Shown one piece after another: positions 8,481-17,069 of a stretch of DNA of 42,054 nt. The notes below the pieces were generated by a model, which saw only the letters and a list, made by a program, of their open reading frames with translations, was not told the origin of the DNA and did not search any database. The position numbers and the translations under genes are program-made. The stretch's first letter is position 1; the number at the start of each line of letters is the position of its first letter. The stretch lies in contig JAEUUO010000039.1 of the NCBI GenBank assembly GCA_016787575.1, forward strand, positions 1 to 42,054. Direction: 5' to 3'. The stretch is from Saprospiraceae bacterium (GTDB lineage Bacteria; Bacteroidota; Bacteroidia; Chitinophagales; Saprospiraceae).

Positions 8481-8700
8481 AGAAATCTATAAAAAACTCC
8501 TTATAATTTGTTACAAAGTTTTTTAAACTTCTCTTTTACAGGAGTAAACTCAAAGCTATAAATTGAAAGTCTCGTTTAATGGTTTAATAGAGATCCCTTT
8601 AAGGCTCGGTCAACAATTAACAATCAAAATAAATCTGTTGCTTCAAAAAGTTTGCTTGTATTAACTTAATATATAGAATAGATTCCCATAACTTTAAGGC
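8481..8700. other. Spacer between iscX and kdsC
   Basis: These 220 AT-rich bases hold no open frame that I trust. The end holds TAACTTTA four bases before the kdsC ATG, one mismatch from TAnnTTTG, which may be its -7 box. A weak AAGTTT/AAACTT stem near 8520 could mark the end of the iscX mRNA but lacks a clear T run. Confidence 0.4.
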
Positions 8701-9195
8701 ATGAATGTTTATCAATTATTTCCCAGGATCAAGGCAATTGTAATGGATATTGATGGGGTTTGCACCGATAATAAAATCCTGGTAACAGAGGAAGGTCAGT
8801 TTCTACGCAGCATGAATGTAAAGGATGGCTATGCCATCAAAAGGGCCATTCAAGCCGGTTTAAAAGTGGGAGTAATTTCTGGAGGCCGGTCTGAAGGAAC
8901 GCGCATCCGATTTGAATTATTGGGAGTAAATGCTATCTATCTCAGTGTTGAAAATAAATTACCTGTGATGAAGCAGATTTTGGAAAGTTGGAATTTGAAT
9001 TTTAATGAAGTTGCATACATCGGAGATGACATACCGGATCTTGAAATCATGAAACAGGTCGGACTTCCCTGTTGTCCATCGGATGCTGTTCCTGAAATTA
9101 TTGACGTGTCAAAATACATTTCTTCTTTTAGTGGCGGCAATGGCTGTGTTCGGGATATTATTGAGAAAATCCTCCAAGTTCAGGATTCATGGTAA
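8701..9195 (+). CDS. kdsC: 3-deoxy-D-manno-octulosonate 8-phosphate phosphatase
   Basis: A 164-aa HAD-superfamily phosphatase of the KdsC type, which lacks a large cap domain. Motif I is VMDIDGVCTD (nucleophile Asp16, Asp18), motif II lies at VGVISGGRS, the conserved lysine in SVENKLPVM, and motif III in YIGDDIPDLEIM. The C-terminal SGGNGCVRDIIE tail is the segment that closes the active site in KdsC tetramers. It removes phosphate from Kdo-8-phosphate in the LPS inner-core pathway, in the cytoplasm. The gene overlaps ubiA by 7 bases, so the two are translationally coupled. Confidence 0.93.
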   Translation: MNVYQLFPRIKAIVMDIDGVCTDNKILVTEEGQFLRSMNVKDGYAIKRAIQAGLKVGVISGGRSEGTRIRFELLGVNAIYLSVENKLPVMKQILESWNLNFNEVAYIGDDIPDLEIMKQVGLPCCPSDAVPEIIDVSKYISSFSGGNGCVRDIIEKILQVQDSW

Positions 9196-10106
9196 TCAAA
9201 GCATGGAGTCGATTGCTCCGATTGCCTAATTTAATAATCCTGGCCTTTAGTCAATTTTTGTTGTTTTTCTTTTTAATTCGTCCCTTTTTTGAAACAGACG
9301 AATTAGCCTTAAATACGGTAGAGTTTATATTATTGCTATTTTCGTTTACATTGGTATGTGCATCTGGCAATGTAATCAATGCTATATTTGACCGCCACAT
9401 AGATGCAATGCATGCGACCCATTTGATTATTCCCAAATACTTTAGTCTCAAGTTTAGTTGGATGTTATATGTTGGATTCATTACTTTGGGTGCAGCAATC
9501 AGTTTTTATTTAGCCTATCGCACACATCAAATTATCCTATGGTGGTTTTATCCAATCTGTGTGTTTTTACTTTGGATCTATTCTTATAAATTGAAATGCT
9601 TTCCTTTGTTGGGAAATATATTGGTCGCAACATTTACAGGTTTGGCCATGCTTTTTATTCCTTTTGCATTTCGAGAAAATATGTCTGAATTGCGATGGAT
9701 GGATTACCCCTTATGGGCGCAACTTAACTATCGATTTGTTATGCTTGGGATATTTGCGGTTCTCTGCAATTTGTGTCGTGAATTGTGTAAAGATCTGGAA
9801 GATTTCATCCCGGATAGCAGTCAATTTTGTGAAAGTACTGCTGTTTATTATGGAATATCAACCACAAAATTTATGACTGTCTTTTGTTTGATTGCTTTAA
9901 GTGTTGTTTTAATTTTTGATATAATTTGCCAGCATACTATTCTCAATCAATTGCTGAATGGAATATTCTTGTTAGGTCCGGTTATTTATTGCAGCTATTT
10001 AATTCAAAAGGCAAATTACCTAAAAGATTTTTCCAAGGTAAGCCGTTATTTAAAATTCATCATGCTTTTCGGAATAATCCTATTTTGTATACTCTATGAA
10101 TTCTAA
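9189..10106 (+). CDS. UbiA-family prenyltransferase with altered first aspartate motif
   Basis: A 305-aa integral membrane protein with about eight or nine hydrophobic segments, typical for UbiA prenyltransferases. The second Asp-rich motif is intact (KDLEDFIPD after LCREL). The first reads VINAIFDRHIDAMH: N-x3-D-x3-D is kept, but the usual N-D pair is N-A, and the Arg-Pro-rich segment that normally follows is replaced by THLIIPKYF. UbiA enzymes join a polyprenyl chain to an aromatic or glycerol phosphate acceptor (menaquinone, heme O, archaeal-type lipids). No acceptor can be named here. The gene overlaps kdsC by 7 and maf by 11 bases, so the three are co-expressed. It may be an active divergent enzyme or one with lowered diphosphate binding. 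Confidence 0.8.
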   Translation: MVIKAWSRLLRLPNLIILAFSQFLLFFFLIRPFFETDELALNTVEFILLLFSFTLVCASGNVINAIFDRHIDAMHATHLIIPKYFSLKFSWMLYVGFITLGAAISFYLAYRTHQIILWWFYPICVFLLWIYSYKLKCFPLLGNILVATFTGLAMLFIPFAFRENMSELRWMDYPLWAQLNYRFVMLGIFAVLCNLCRELCKDLEDFIPDSSQFCESTAVYYGISTTKFMTVFCLIALSVVLIFDIICQHTILNQLLNGIFLLGPVIYCSYLIQKANYLKDFSKVSRYLKFIMLFGIILFCILYEF

Positions 10107-10698
10107 AATTAATTTAAGAAAAATAATTCTTGCATCCAGCTCACCAAGAAGATTCCAATTGATGCAAGATTCGGGATTTTGGTTTGAACAAAGACAATTT
10201 GATTTTGTAGAAACCTATCCAAATGATTTACCAGCCTTTAAAGTCGCGCAATTTATTGCAGAACAAAAATCAAATCATGCGATTCACAGCATTGCACCAG
10301 ATGAAATATTATTAACTGCCGATTCCATAGTAGTACTCAACGACAAAGTATTTGGAAAACCTACTGATTTTAATGAAGCATACAATACTTTAGCTCATTT
10401 ATCCGGAAAAAAACACTTGGTTTATACCGGTGTTTGTTTGCAAGACCAGAAAAGAAAAATATCATTTACGGGTACGTCTGAAGTTTATGTAAGGCCCTTG
10501 AATCATGAAGAAATATGTTGGTACATTGCTCAGCACAAACCTTTTGATAAGGCAGGAGCATATGCGGTTCAGGAATGGATTGGTTTGTGTAAAATTTCTG
10601 AAATTCGAGGAACTCAGGCTAATATTATGGGATTGCCCACAGATTTAGTTTATGAAGGACTTAAGACTTTTGATGGAGCCCTGGTTTTTCCGCAATAA
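10096..10698 (+). CDS. maf: Maf-family nucleoside triphosphate pyrophosphatase
   Basis: A 200-aa Maf/HAM1-like protein. The motifs run in order: IILASSSPRR (phosphate-binding start), FVETYPND, LLTADSIVVL with the catalytic Asp, GKPTDFNEAYNTLAHLSGKKH, VYTGV, DKAGAYAVQEWIG and ANIMGLP at the end. Maf proteins hydrolyse dTTP, UTP or modified nucleotides to monophosphates, keeping non-canonical bases out of nucleic acid. The KAGAYAVQ pattern favours the YhdE-like dTTP/UTP group. The start overlaps the end of ubiA by 11 bases. The 3' end overlaps the convergent prmA by 38 bases. Confidence 0.93.
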   Translation: MNSKINLRKIILASSSPRRFQLMQDSGFWFEQRQFDFVETYPNDLPAFKVAQFIAEQKSNHAIHSIAPDEILLTADSIVVLNDKVFGKPTDFNEAYNTLAHLSGKKHLVYTGVCLQDQKRKISFTGTSEVYVRPLNHEEICWYIAQHKPFDKAGAYAVQEWIGLCKISEIRGTQANIMGLPTDLVYEGLKTFDGALVFPQ

Positions 10699-11503
10699 TG
10701 CAAAGCCATTCACCTTTTCGTATTTGAATTTTACAGTTCAATCCTGCTGCTTGCAATTGTGCATTCATAGCATCAAAATCCTGTTGCAGAAATCCAGATA
10801 GAATCAATGCTCCATTTTGTTTTAAGTGATGGGCCAATGTTGGTAATGCTTCGATGAGAATATTGCGGGTTATATTGGCAATAATTAAATCAAAATTTAG
10901 ATTTGGAATTTCTCCAATTGAACCCAAAATAACAGGGCATTCCTTTATAAGATTCAGGTTTAAATTTTCCAATGTATTTTCAATACACAAAGGATCGTTG
11001 TCAATGAATACTACCTGATCCGCTTGGTGTTTGGCGGTTAGGATGCCAAGAATTCCTGTACCACAGCCAAAATCCAGTATACACTTTCCAGAAAAATCCC
11101 GATCTAACAAATATTCCAATATCATGGAAGTTGTTTCATGATGACCGGTTCCAAAAGCCATCTTTGGAAATATCACAAGTTCTTCTGGATAACTGGGATC
11201 ACTCGAGTGAAAAGGTGCCCGCACAATTAATTTTGAGGCTATAGTGAACGGAATAAAATTTGATTCCCAAGCTGCATTCCAGTCCTTGCGTTCATGTAAA
11301 ATTTTTTGGTAGACCAGTTTTTGTTCTTTGAGGTAGGATTCAATATCCACTTGCTGCTGATCTAATAAATCACCTTCAATAAATGCTTCCAATGCATCGT
11401 CGTGTTCCTGGAATGCGTCTGCACCTAAAATACTGAGATCCGCAAGAATTAGATCAAAAGAATCTGATTTTGTTTGAATGCGATAGGAAATGCATTGAAC
11501 CAT
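10661..11503 (-). CDS. prmA: Ribosomal protein L11 methyltransferase
   Basis: A 280-aa enzyme with an N-terminal substrate-recognition domain and a class I methyltransferase domain. FGTGHHETT (117-125) is the PrmA-specific loop and LDFGCGTG (143-150) the SAM-binding motif. The acidic residue ending strand 2 is in FIDNDPLC, and the N-[IL]-x-R catalytic-type motif appears as LIIANITRNIL. PrmA trimethylates several amino groups of ribosomal protein L11. Its start lies two bases past the folD stop, so folD-prmA is an operon. The C-terminal codons overlap the convergent maf gene. Confidence 0.93.
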   Translation of the reverse strand: MVQCISYRIQTKSDSFDLILADLSILGADAFQEHDDALEAFIEGDLLDQQQVDIESYLKEQKLVYQKILHERKDWNAAWESNFIPFTIASKLIVRAPFHSSDPSYPEELVIFPKMAFGTGHHETTSMILEYLLDRDFSGKCILDFGCGTGILGILTAKHQADQVVFIDNDPLCIENTLENLNLNLIKECPVILGSIGEIPNLNFDLIIANITRNILIEALPTLAHHLKQNGALILSGFLQQDFDAMNAQLQAAGLNCKIQIRKGEWLCIIAEKPGLHQKS

Positions 11504-11505
11504 AA

Positions 11506-12381
11506 TTAAAATAGTTTACTATAAGCACTCCAGGTGTTTTCCAGTAAGGCTGTGATCGTCATCGGACCAACACCACCCGGCACTGGTGTAATTGCACTTG
11601 CTTTCTTTGAAACTTCATCAAAATCCACATCTCCCACCAATCGATATCCTTTTGATGAATTAGGGTCTTCCATTTTATTAATGCCAACATCGATTACAAC
11701 TACTCCATCTTTTACCATGTCTCCTTTCACAAATTTAGGTATGCCCAAGGCTGCAATTAAAATATCAGCACTTTGACAAATCTCTTTCAAATTGGCGGTA
11801 CGACTGTGTGCAATTGTAACAGTAGCATTTCCAGGTTTGGTTTTTTTCGACATCAATAAAGCTATTGGAGTTCCAACAATATTGCTTCGGCCTAAAACAA
11901 CACAATGCTTTCCTTCTGTTTCGATTTTATAACGATCCAACATCATCATAATGCCCATTGGGGTAGCAGGTTGAAATGTTTTAAATCCCAAAGCCATTTT
12001 CCCAAAATTATTGGGATGAAATCCATCTACATCCTTTGAAGGATTAATAGCTAAATTGATAGCATGTTCATCTATATGTCTGGGCAATGGAAGTTGTACA
12101 ATATATCCATCCAATTGATTGTCCTCATTTAGTTTGGCTATGACGTCCAACAATTCAGTCTGGGTGGTGCCGATGGCTTTTTTAATTAAACTCGATGCAA
12201 AACCAACTTCTTCACAGGCGCGCATTTTGTTACGGACATAAGCCTGGCTTGCAGGATTATCCCCTACAATTACAGCAGCTAAATGGGGAGGTCGAATGTC
12301 GTTTTGACAAAACTGAATGACTTTCGCCAGAATTTCCTTCCTAATTACGCTTGATAATTGATTGCCGTCTAATAAAAGCAT
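11506..12381 (-). CDS. folD: Bifunctional methylenetetrahydrofolate dehydrogenase/cyclohydrolase
   Basis: A 291-aa FolD. The catalytic pair Tyr48/Lys52 lies in AYVRNKMRACEEVG, followed by VQLPLPRH and DVDGFHP (117-123) for folate binding. The NADP-binding Rossmann segment is VVLGRSNIVGTP, and the C-terminal signature is ITPVPGGVGPMT. It converts 5,10-methylene-THF to 10-formyl-THF for purine and formyl-Met synthesis. It is the first gene of a two-gene unit with prmA. A TATATTTG box 34 bases upstream on the same strand is a likely promoter. Confidence 0.96.
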   Translation of the reverse strand: MLLLDGNQLSSVIRKEILAKVIQFCQNDIRPPHLAAVIVGDNPASQAYVRNKMRACEEVGFASSLIKKAIGTTQTELLDVIAKLNEDNQLDGYIVQLPLPRHIDEHAINLAINPSKDVDGFHPNNFGKMALGFKTFQPATPMGIMMMLDRYKIETEGKHCVVLGRSNIVGTPIALLMSKKTKPGNATVTIAHSRTANLKEICQSADILIAALGIPKFVKGDMVKDGVVVIDVGINKMEDPNSSKGYRLVGDVDFDEVSKKASAITPVPGGVGPMTITALLENTWSAYSKLF

Positions 12382-12415
12382 GGGTCTGGATTGTTGGGTT
12401 TATAAATTTGGAGTG

Positions 12416-12423
12416 CAAATATA
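12416..12423 (-). promoter_or_regulatory. -7 box TATATTTG for folD-prmA
   Basis: On the minus strand TATATTTG lies 34 bases before the folD ATG. The -33 position falls within the purine-rich repeat tract and has no TTTG. Confidence 0.55.
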
Positions 12424-12450
12424 GGGAGGAAGATGGTATGAATGGAAGGT

Positions 12451-12530
12451 GAAGAAGAGAAGAGGAAAGGATGCTAAGAGGAGAAGAAGATTGAATGGCT
12501 AATTGACTCCAGATTCCTGACTCCTGATTA
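12451..12530. repeat. Degenerate heptad tandem array A
   Basis: The spacer reads as 7-nt words: purine-rich units such as GAAGAAG, AGAAGAG, GAAAGGA and AGGAGAA, then GACTCCA, GATTCCT, GACTCCT and GATTAAT from 12505. It contains GCTAAGAGGAG (12473-12483), which recurs in array C at 25177-25187. The last word runs into the stop codon of the GWxTD gene. Confidence 0.6.
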
Positions 12531-13982
12531 ATTGTAGAAGTATTCGCGAGCTCTTCGATTGTAGCCTTCCGGGATGTTGTTTGCATCGATGGGATTACTG
12601 CCACGGACTTCTTGGATGGCATTTTTGTACAATTCCATTTCCCAATTTTTATTGTGGGTTTCGCCATGAGCTGTTGAATGCAATAAGCGAAAATCACTTC
12701 CAGCTAAATCTGGATTATAAAATAAAAATTTAACATTGGTTTGCCCAGTTTTGGAAATTTTATTGTATTTCCAAATTTCATATGGAAATGCTCCATTGTC
12801 CTTGTCTTCAAAAATTTGTTCATCCGGTTTTCCATAACGCAAATAAATATTGCCTCGTGCAGTTTCAAAGCCATACCCAAATCCTGAATAAAACATGGCA
12901 TCTAATTTTCGGATATACTTTAAAAATTTATCAAATGCAATGCGCGCAGTATCCGATTGATCGCTCCAATATGCAAATAGAAAGACTCTTTTTTCGTCCA
13001 GTTTTTTTTCTTTAAAAAAATTATTCAGGATGTCAACGTTTAAACTTGAAATTAAGGGATACATAGCTCGCAGACTGTAATCAATAGTTGTTTCTGACAA
13101 GGTATCAAAAAACAAATGATCTTCTACCCTGCTTGCAACCAACTTTGCGATTTTATCCCAAAATGGATTGTTCCTGTTAAAATCGGTAAATGATTCTGCA
13201 ATTTGTTTAGAAGACTCATTTAATAATTTTACAGACAATCGATACGTTCCACTTGTTAAATTGCTGATGTCGTGTTTAAGATAATAAGCATCAAAATCGC
13301 GGCTTGGGCGTGCTTTATGCCACTCTTGTTGGATGCTAAAATTTCCAAGGGAATCTTGTTTTGACAAACTGAATTTATAAAAAAAACGCTTGCCAAGTTT
13401 AATGCAGTTATAGGTTTCAAAATAGGCACACAACAGCTTCTGGTTTTCTTTATATAAACCATATGGAAGGGGCTCGCTTATAAAACCGTTTTTATAAAAT
13501 AAATTAGCAGTGTCTTTGGATTCCTTAATAACCGAGGCCAATTGCAAATTGGATAAAATTGGATTTGTAGATAGTTTCTTGATTTCAATAGAATCCAACA
13601 AGCTCAACTCCCTTTCAGAATCCCGTAGGTCTTCTATTTTGGTTTCCAAGACATAAGTACCAATAGGAAGTTGCCAGCGGAAAAGATGGATGATGTCACG
13701 CAGACTTTTATGGGGATCTGATCTCAACAACAAGCACTCTGCTTTTACCAGGGTGCTGTCTTTTCTCAATACCAAAGTAACTTGAGATTCAATAGATAAG
13801 AAACTGTCCCGCTCGATTTTTTTTGTAAATCCATCTGAAAGAATGTGCAATCGGATTTCGAGATACGGTGTTAAATCTGTGGTATAAAATACATTGGATT
13901 GAACAAATGCTTGTAAACTCCCTTTTGTAGAACTTTCCAATAATCCGGGAATAAAAAGCATCCAAGCCAAAACAAACTTCAT
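12528..13982 (-). CDS. GWxTD domain-containing protein
   Basis: A 484-aa exported protein whose N-terminus (FVLAWMLFIPGLLESSTKGS) looks like a signal peptide. The middle is beta-rich. The last ~170 residues form the GWxTD domain: LDAMFYSGFGYGFETARGNIYLRYGKPDEQ, then PYEIWKYN, VKFLFYNPDLAGSDFRLLHST and a final basic segment RRAREYFYN. Related proteins are widespread in Bacteroidota; the RYGKPDE(Q) and YEIW features are the recognisable part. The defining GWxTD motif is not found in its canonical letters, so this copy is divergent. Function unknown. Its start follows the lipoprotein gene by one base, so the two form an operon. Confidence 0.8.
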   Translation of the reverse strand: MKFVLAWMLFIPGLLESSTKGSLQAFVQSNVFYTTDLTPYLEIRLHILSDGFTKKIERDSFLSIESQVTLVLRKDSTLVKAECLLLRSDPHKSLRDIIHLFRWQLPIGTYVLETKIEDLRDSERELSLLDSIEIKKLSTNPILSNLQLASVIKESKDTANLFYKNGFISEPLPYGLYKENQKLLCAYFETYNCIKLGKRFFYKFSLSKQDSLGNFSIQQEWHKARPSRDFDAYYLKHDISNLTSGTYRLSVKLLNESSKQIAESFTDFNRNNPFWDKIAKLVASRVEDHLFFDTLSETTIDYSLRAMYPLISSLNVDILNNFFKEKKLDEKRVFLFAYWSDQSDTARIAFDKFLKYIRKLDAMFYSGFGYGFETARGNIYLRYGKPDEQIFEDKDNGAFPYEIWKYNKISKTGQTNVKFLFYNPDLAGSDFRLLHSTAHGETHNKNWEMELYKNAIQEVRGSNPIDANNIPEGYNRRAREYFYN

Positions 13983-13983
13983 T

Positions 13984-14337
13984 TTATTCTTTCTTTAGTT
14001 TGAAAAGAAATTCCGTTTTCTGGATTTTAGTTTTCATAACAATTACCCCCAGTTCCGGACTCCTTTCTAAATGAAACGTATAATCCATGCCTTTTGTTAA
14101 TTGAAGCAAATTTTTATTCAATTGAAATTCTGCCTGGTTTTCCCCACCCATAAAATTGGTAGTCAATACATTTTGGTCAAAATAAAAAAAGGCCCCTTCC
14201 AGGGTATTTGTCTTTTTATTATTTCGAAGGGCTTCAATTACAATCCATTTTCCGGTCAATTCCTCTTTTTTAATGGATTTATCATTCACACAGGAAGCAA
14301 GGAGTAAGGAAAAGAAACTTAGTATTAAAAAGCGCAT
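13984..14337 (-). CDS. Small lipocalin-like lipoprotein
   Basis: A 117-aa protein with a lipoprotein signal peptide (FLILSFFSLLLASC, lipidated Cys16). A short beta-rich domain follows, beginning LTGKWIVIEALRN, which resembles the opening G-x-W strand of lipocalin-like proteins. Later strands (AEFQLNKNLLQLT, YTFHLERS, TEFLFKLKK) fit a small barrel. No catalytic motif. It lies one base upstream of the GWxTD gene on the same strand and is the first gene of that unit. The lipoprotein call is firm; the lipocalin-like label is an inference from the G-x-W start and the strand pattern. Confidence 0.75.
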   Translation of the reverse strand: MRFLILSFFSLLLASCVNDKSIKKEELTGKWIVIEALRNNKKTNTLEGAFFYFDQNVLTTNFMGGENQAEFQLNKNLLQLTKGMDYTFHLERSPELGVIVMKTKIQKTEFLFKLKKE

Positions 14338-14434
14338 GATTTTTAGCTCTGATCAAATAATGCAAGTGATTGGATGGGTAAAGATAAGCAGTCCCGTTTA
14401 AGAAGGGTATTTTCGATAATTTTACATTTTATAC

Positions 14435-15289
14435 ATGGCATCAAAATATATCGTTATTACCGGAATTTCATCCGGAATCGGCAAATACCTAGCCCATTTA
14501 CTTATAGACCACGGTTTTCAGGTCATTGGGACGCATCGGGATCCGGATGCGTTGCAAGTTGATTTTTTCAGTGAATTTGGATCTATTCCACTTTATATGG
14601 ATATGGCAAATGAAGAATCCATAGTTCAAGCTGCTATTCGAATTCAAGAAATTACAGGAAATGAAGGGCTCTATGGTTTAATCAACAATGCAGGATTAGC
14701 GATCCCGGGTCCATTAGCAGAAGTTCCGATCGAAAAATTTAAATACCAATTCCAGGTAAATGTTTTTGGCAATTTGTTACTCATTCAAAAGTTAATACCA
14801 TTACTCCAGTTACAGGGCGGCAGTTCCCGAATCCTTAACATTGGTTCTGTTTCCGGTTTATTTGCGTCCCCATTTTTAGGAAGCTATGCGGCATCCAAAT
14901 TTGCATTGGAAGGCCTTTCGGATAGCCTAAGAAGAGAATTGCAATTAATAGGAATCCGGGTTATTTTAATAGAACCAGGTCCAATTCGTACTTCTATTTG
15001 GAAAAAGAACCTTGATGTTGCTGAAGATTACAAAGACGGCTCCTTTCAACAGTATCTAGAAAAAGCCACCGAAGTCATACTCCAAATGGAAAAGAATGCA
15101 ATGCCATTAGAGGTGCTGAATAAGCCTATATTGCATGCCTTACTGTCAACAAAACCTAAAGCCCGTTACCTGATCCACAAAAACAAATTTCTGTTCTTAC
15201 TTTTGGCAAAAATTTTGCCTGATAAATGGGCGGATTATCTGGTTTATAAAAATTTAAAGTCCAATAACAACAAATTAAGGCCTGTCTAA
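14435..15289 (+). CDS. Short-chain dehydrogenase/reductase (SDR)
   Basis: A 284-aa classical SDR. The NAD(P)-binding motif T-G-x3-G-x-G is ITGISSGIG (9-16), NNAG lies at 84-87, and the catalytic Ser138, Tyr151 and Lys155 are in NIGSVSGLF and SYAASKFALEG. After the Rossmann core the chain continues with EPGPIRTSIW and a helical C-terminus, as in the retinol or 17-beta-hydroxysteroid dehydrogenase-like group. THRDPD after strand 2 suggests NADP preference. The substrate cannot be read from sequence. The stop codon overlaps the start of the next gene (TAATG), so it is coupled to the M1 peptidase. Confidence 0.9.
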   Translation: MASKYIVITGISSGIGKYLAHLLIDHGFQVIGTHRDPDALQVDFFSEFGSIPLYMDMANEESIVQAAIRIQEITGNEGLYGLINNAGLAIPGPLAEVPIEKFKYQFQVNVFGNLLLIQKLIPLLQLQGGSSRILNIGSVSGLFASPFLGSYAASKFALEGLSDSLRRELQLIGIRVILIEPGPIRTSIWKKNLDVAEDYKDGSFQQYLEKATEVILQMEKNAMPLEVLNKPILHALLSTKPKARYLIHKNKFLFLLLAKILPDKWADYLVYKNLKSNNNKLRPV

Positions 15290-16929
15290 TGAAATACCTG
15301 TCAGCAATTACTCTCCTTTTTCTGGTTAATTTACTGGCTGTTGGCCAAAACGCATTCGGCTTAAAAGACAGTCTAAGAGGATCTTTAAGGCCTGAGCGCA
15401 ATTACGATGTCAGTTTTTACGATCTGGATGTGACCGTAGATATTAGCAACCAAAGTCTCAAGGGAGTCTGTGAAATTCACCTTACCGCTAATCAAGCACT
15501 TTCTGTTTTGCAAATTGACCTTTATGAAAAAATGAATATCCGGAAAATAACCGAAGGTGGTCGCGAATTAAAATTTCAAAGAACCTATGATGCGATTTTA
15601 GTTCAAACCAATTTAAAGAAAGGTGAAAACGCAGTTTTCAAATGTTTTTATGACGGCAAGCCTCAAACTGCCAAACATGCTCCATGGGATGGCGGTTTTG
15701 TTTGGGCAAAAGATCAAAACAACAAACCTTGGGTCGGAGTAGCCTGTGAAGGTGCAGGAGCCAGTCTTTGGTGGCCTAATAAAGATCATCTTTCAGATGA
15801 ACCTGAAAAAGGTATGGAAATTCACATTACCGTTCCTTCCGAATTGATGGCAATTTCAAATGGCAATCTCAGCAAAGTGACGGAAACTGACAAAACTCAT
15901 AAAACCTACCATTGGAAGGTGAGCTATCCTATTAATAATTACAATGTCAGTTTATACATTGGTGATTATGCACATTTCAGCGATCAGTACAATGCAGCAG
16001 ATGGTTCAGTTCTTCCTTTGGATTACTACGTTGTAAGTTACAATGTTGAAAAAGCACGTAATCATTTCGAACAAGTAAAAAAAATGTTGGAGGTTTACGA
16101 GCACTTTTTTGATAAATACCCTTTTTGGAATGATGGTTACGCTTTGGTTGAATCCCCCTATCTTGGAATGGAACACCAAAGTGCTATTGCTTATGGAAAT
16201 AATTACCAGCGTGGATATCTCGGAGGCCGAATACCTGAAGATTTAAATTTTGATTACATCATCGTTCATGAAAGTGGTCATGAGTATTTTGGGAATGCAG
16301 TTTCATGCAGAGACCATGCTGATATGTGGATTCATGAAGGCTTTACTACATACCTGGAATCATTATACGTTGAATATTTATTTGGAAGAAAAGCTGCTTT
16401 GAAATATTTGGATAGCCAGCGATCTATGATTCAGAATAAACACCCCTTGATTGGACCAAGAGATGTAAATTATCAGGGATTTCCGGATTCCGACATGTAT
16501 TATAAAGGCAGTTGGGCTTTACAAACTTTGCGATTTGCAATAAAAAATGACAGCAACTGGTTTAAGCTGATTAAAGGATTTTACAATACCTATAAATATA
16601 AAAATATTGACAGTGAAACTTTTTTTAACTATGTAAATAATTTTACCAAAAAAGATTTCACCCCATTTTTTCAACAATATTTTTACCACGCAGAAATCCC
16701 TAAACTAAAAATTAAAGTTGAATCGGACAGCAATAGGACGCGTATCATTTATAAATTAATTGCATCTGAAGAGAAATTGGAATTGCCGGTTGAGATCAGT
16801 ATTGATGGACGTGTCATTCCATTAGAAGCCGGAACGAAAGAACGCAATATTGAATTCCGCAAGAAGTTTAAAAACATCAAAGGAGTCAATAATCAATCGT
16901 TGGTTGAAGTGTTGCCCGTTGAAAATTAG
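15289..16929 (+). CDS. M1-family zinc metallopeptidase (secreted)
   Basis: A 546-aa secreted aminopeptidase-like enzyme with signal peptide (YLSAITLLFLVNLLAVGQ). Domain I is the beta saddle. The exopeptidase-type motif appears as LGMEHQSAIAYG, where many enzymes have GAMEN. The zinc site is HESGHEYF (His327, His331) with the third ligand in WIHEGFTTYLE, giving HExxH-x18-E. A C-terminal beta domain closes the protein, and the long helical domain IV of larger M1 enzymes is absent. It probably trims peptides in the periplasm or outside the cell. The pairing with an SDR gene is unexplained. All catalytic residues appear present. Confidence 0.92.
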   Translation: MKYLSAITLLFLVNLLAVGQNAFGLKDSLRGSLRPERNYDVSFYDLDVTVDISNQSLKGVCEIHLTANQALSVLQIDLYEKMNIRKITEGGRELKFQRTYDAILVQTNLKKGENAVFKCFYDGKPQTAKHAPWDGGFVWAKDQNNKPWVGVACEGAGASLWWPNKDHLSDEPEKGMEIHITVPSELMAISNGNLSKVTETDKTHKTYHWKVSYPINNYNVSLYIGDYAHFSDQYNAADGSVLPLDYYVVSYNVEKARNHFEQVKKMLEVYEHFFDKYPFWNDGYALVESPYLGMEHQSAIAYGNNYQRGYLGGRIPEDLNFDYIIVHESGHEYFGNAVSCRDHADMWIHEGFTTYLESLYVEYLFGRKAALKYLDSQRSMIQNKHPLIGPRDVNYQGFPDSDMYYKGSWALQTLRFAIKNDSNWFKLIKGFYNTYKYKNIDSETFFNYVNNFTKKDFTPFFQQYFYHAEIPKLKIKVESDSNRTRIIYKLIASEEKLELPVEISIDGRVIPLEAGTKERNIEFRKKFKNIKGVNNQSLVEVLPVEN

Positions 16930-16935
16930 GGACTT

Positions 16936-16989
16936 AGTCCGTGGAGAAGCAGTCTGTGGAGGAGAGTCTGTAGAAAGGAAGTCTATAGG
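16936..16989. repeat. Degenerate tandem array B (14-15 nt unit)
   Basis: Between the convergent M1 and rplS genes a unit starting AGTC is repeated four times: AGTCCGTGGAGAAGC, AGTCTGTGGAGGAG, AGTCTGTAGAAAGGA and AGTCTATAGG. Period 14-15, about two heptads. The rest of the spacer to 17069 shows nothing else I can name. Confidence 0.65.
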
Positions 16990-17069
16990 TTTTTTCTTCT
17001 TACCTACAGAATAAATGCTAAAGTCTGCAAAATGTGGAATTTTTGCTATACGGGTTGATTAATCGCTCC

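Noticed and set aside
12341..12697. A 118-codon minus-strand frame over the folD start, array A and the GWxTD end
   Set aside because: It runs across two real genes in another frame and is made largely of repeat-derived Ser/Lys-rich sequence.
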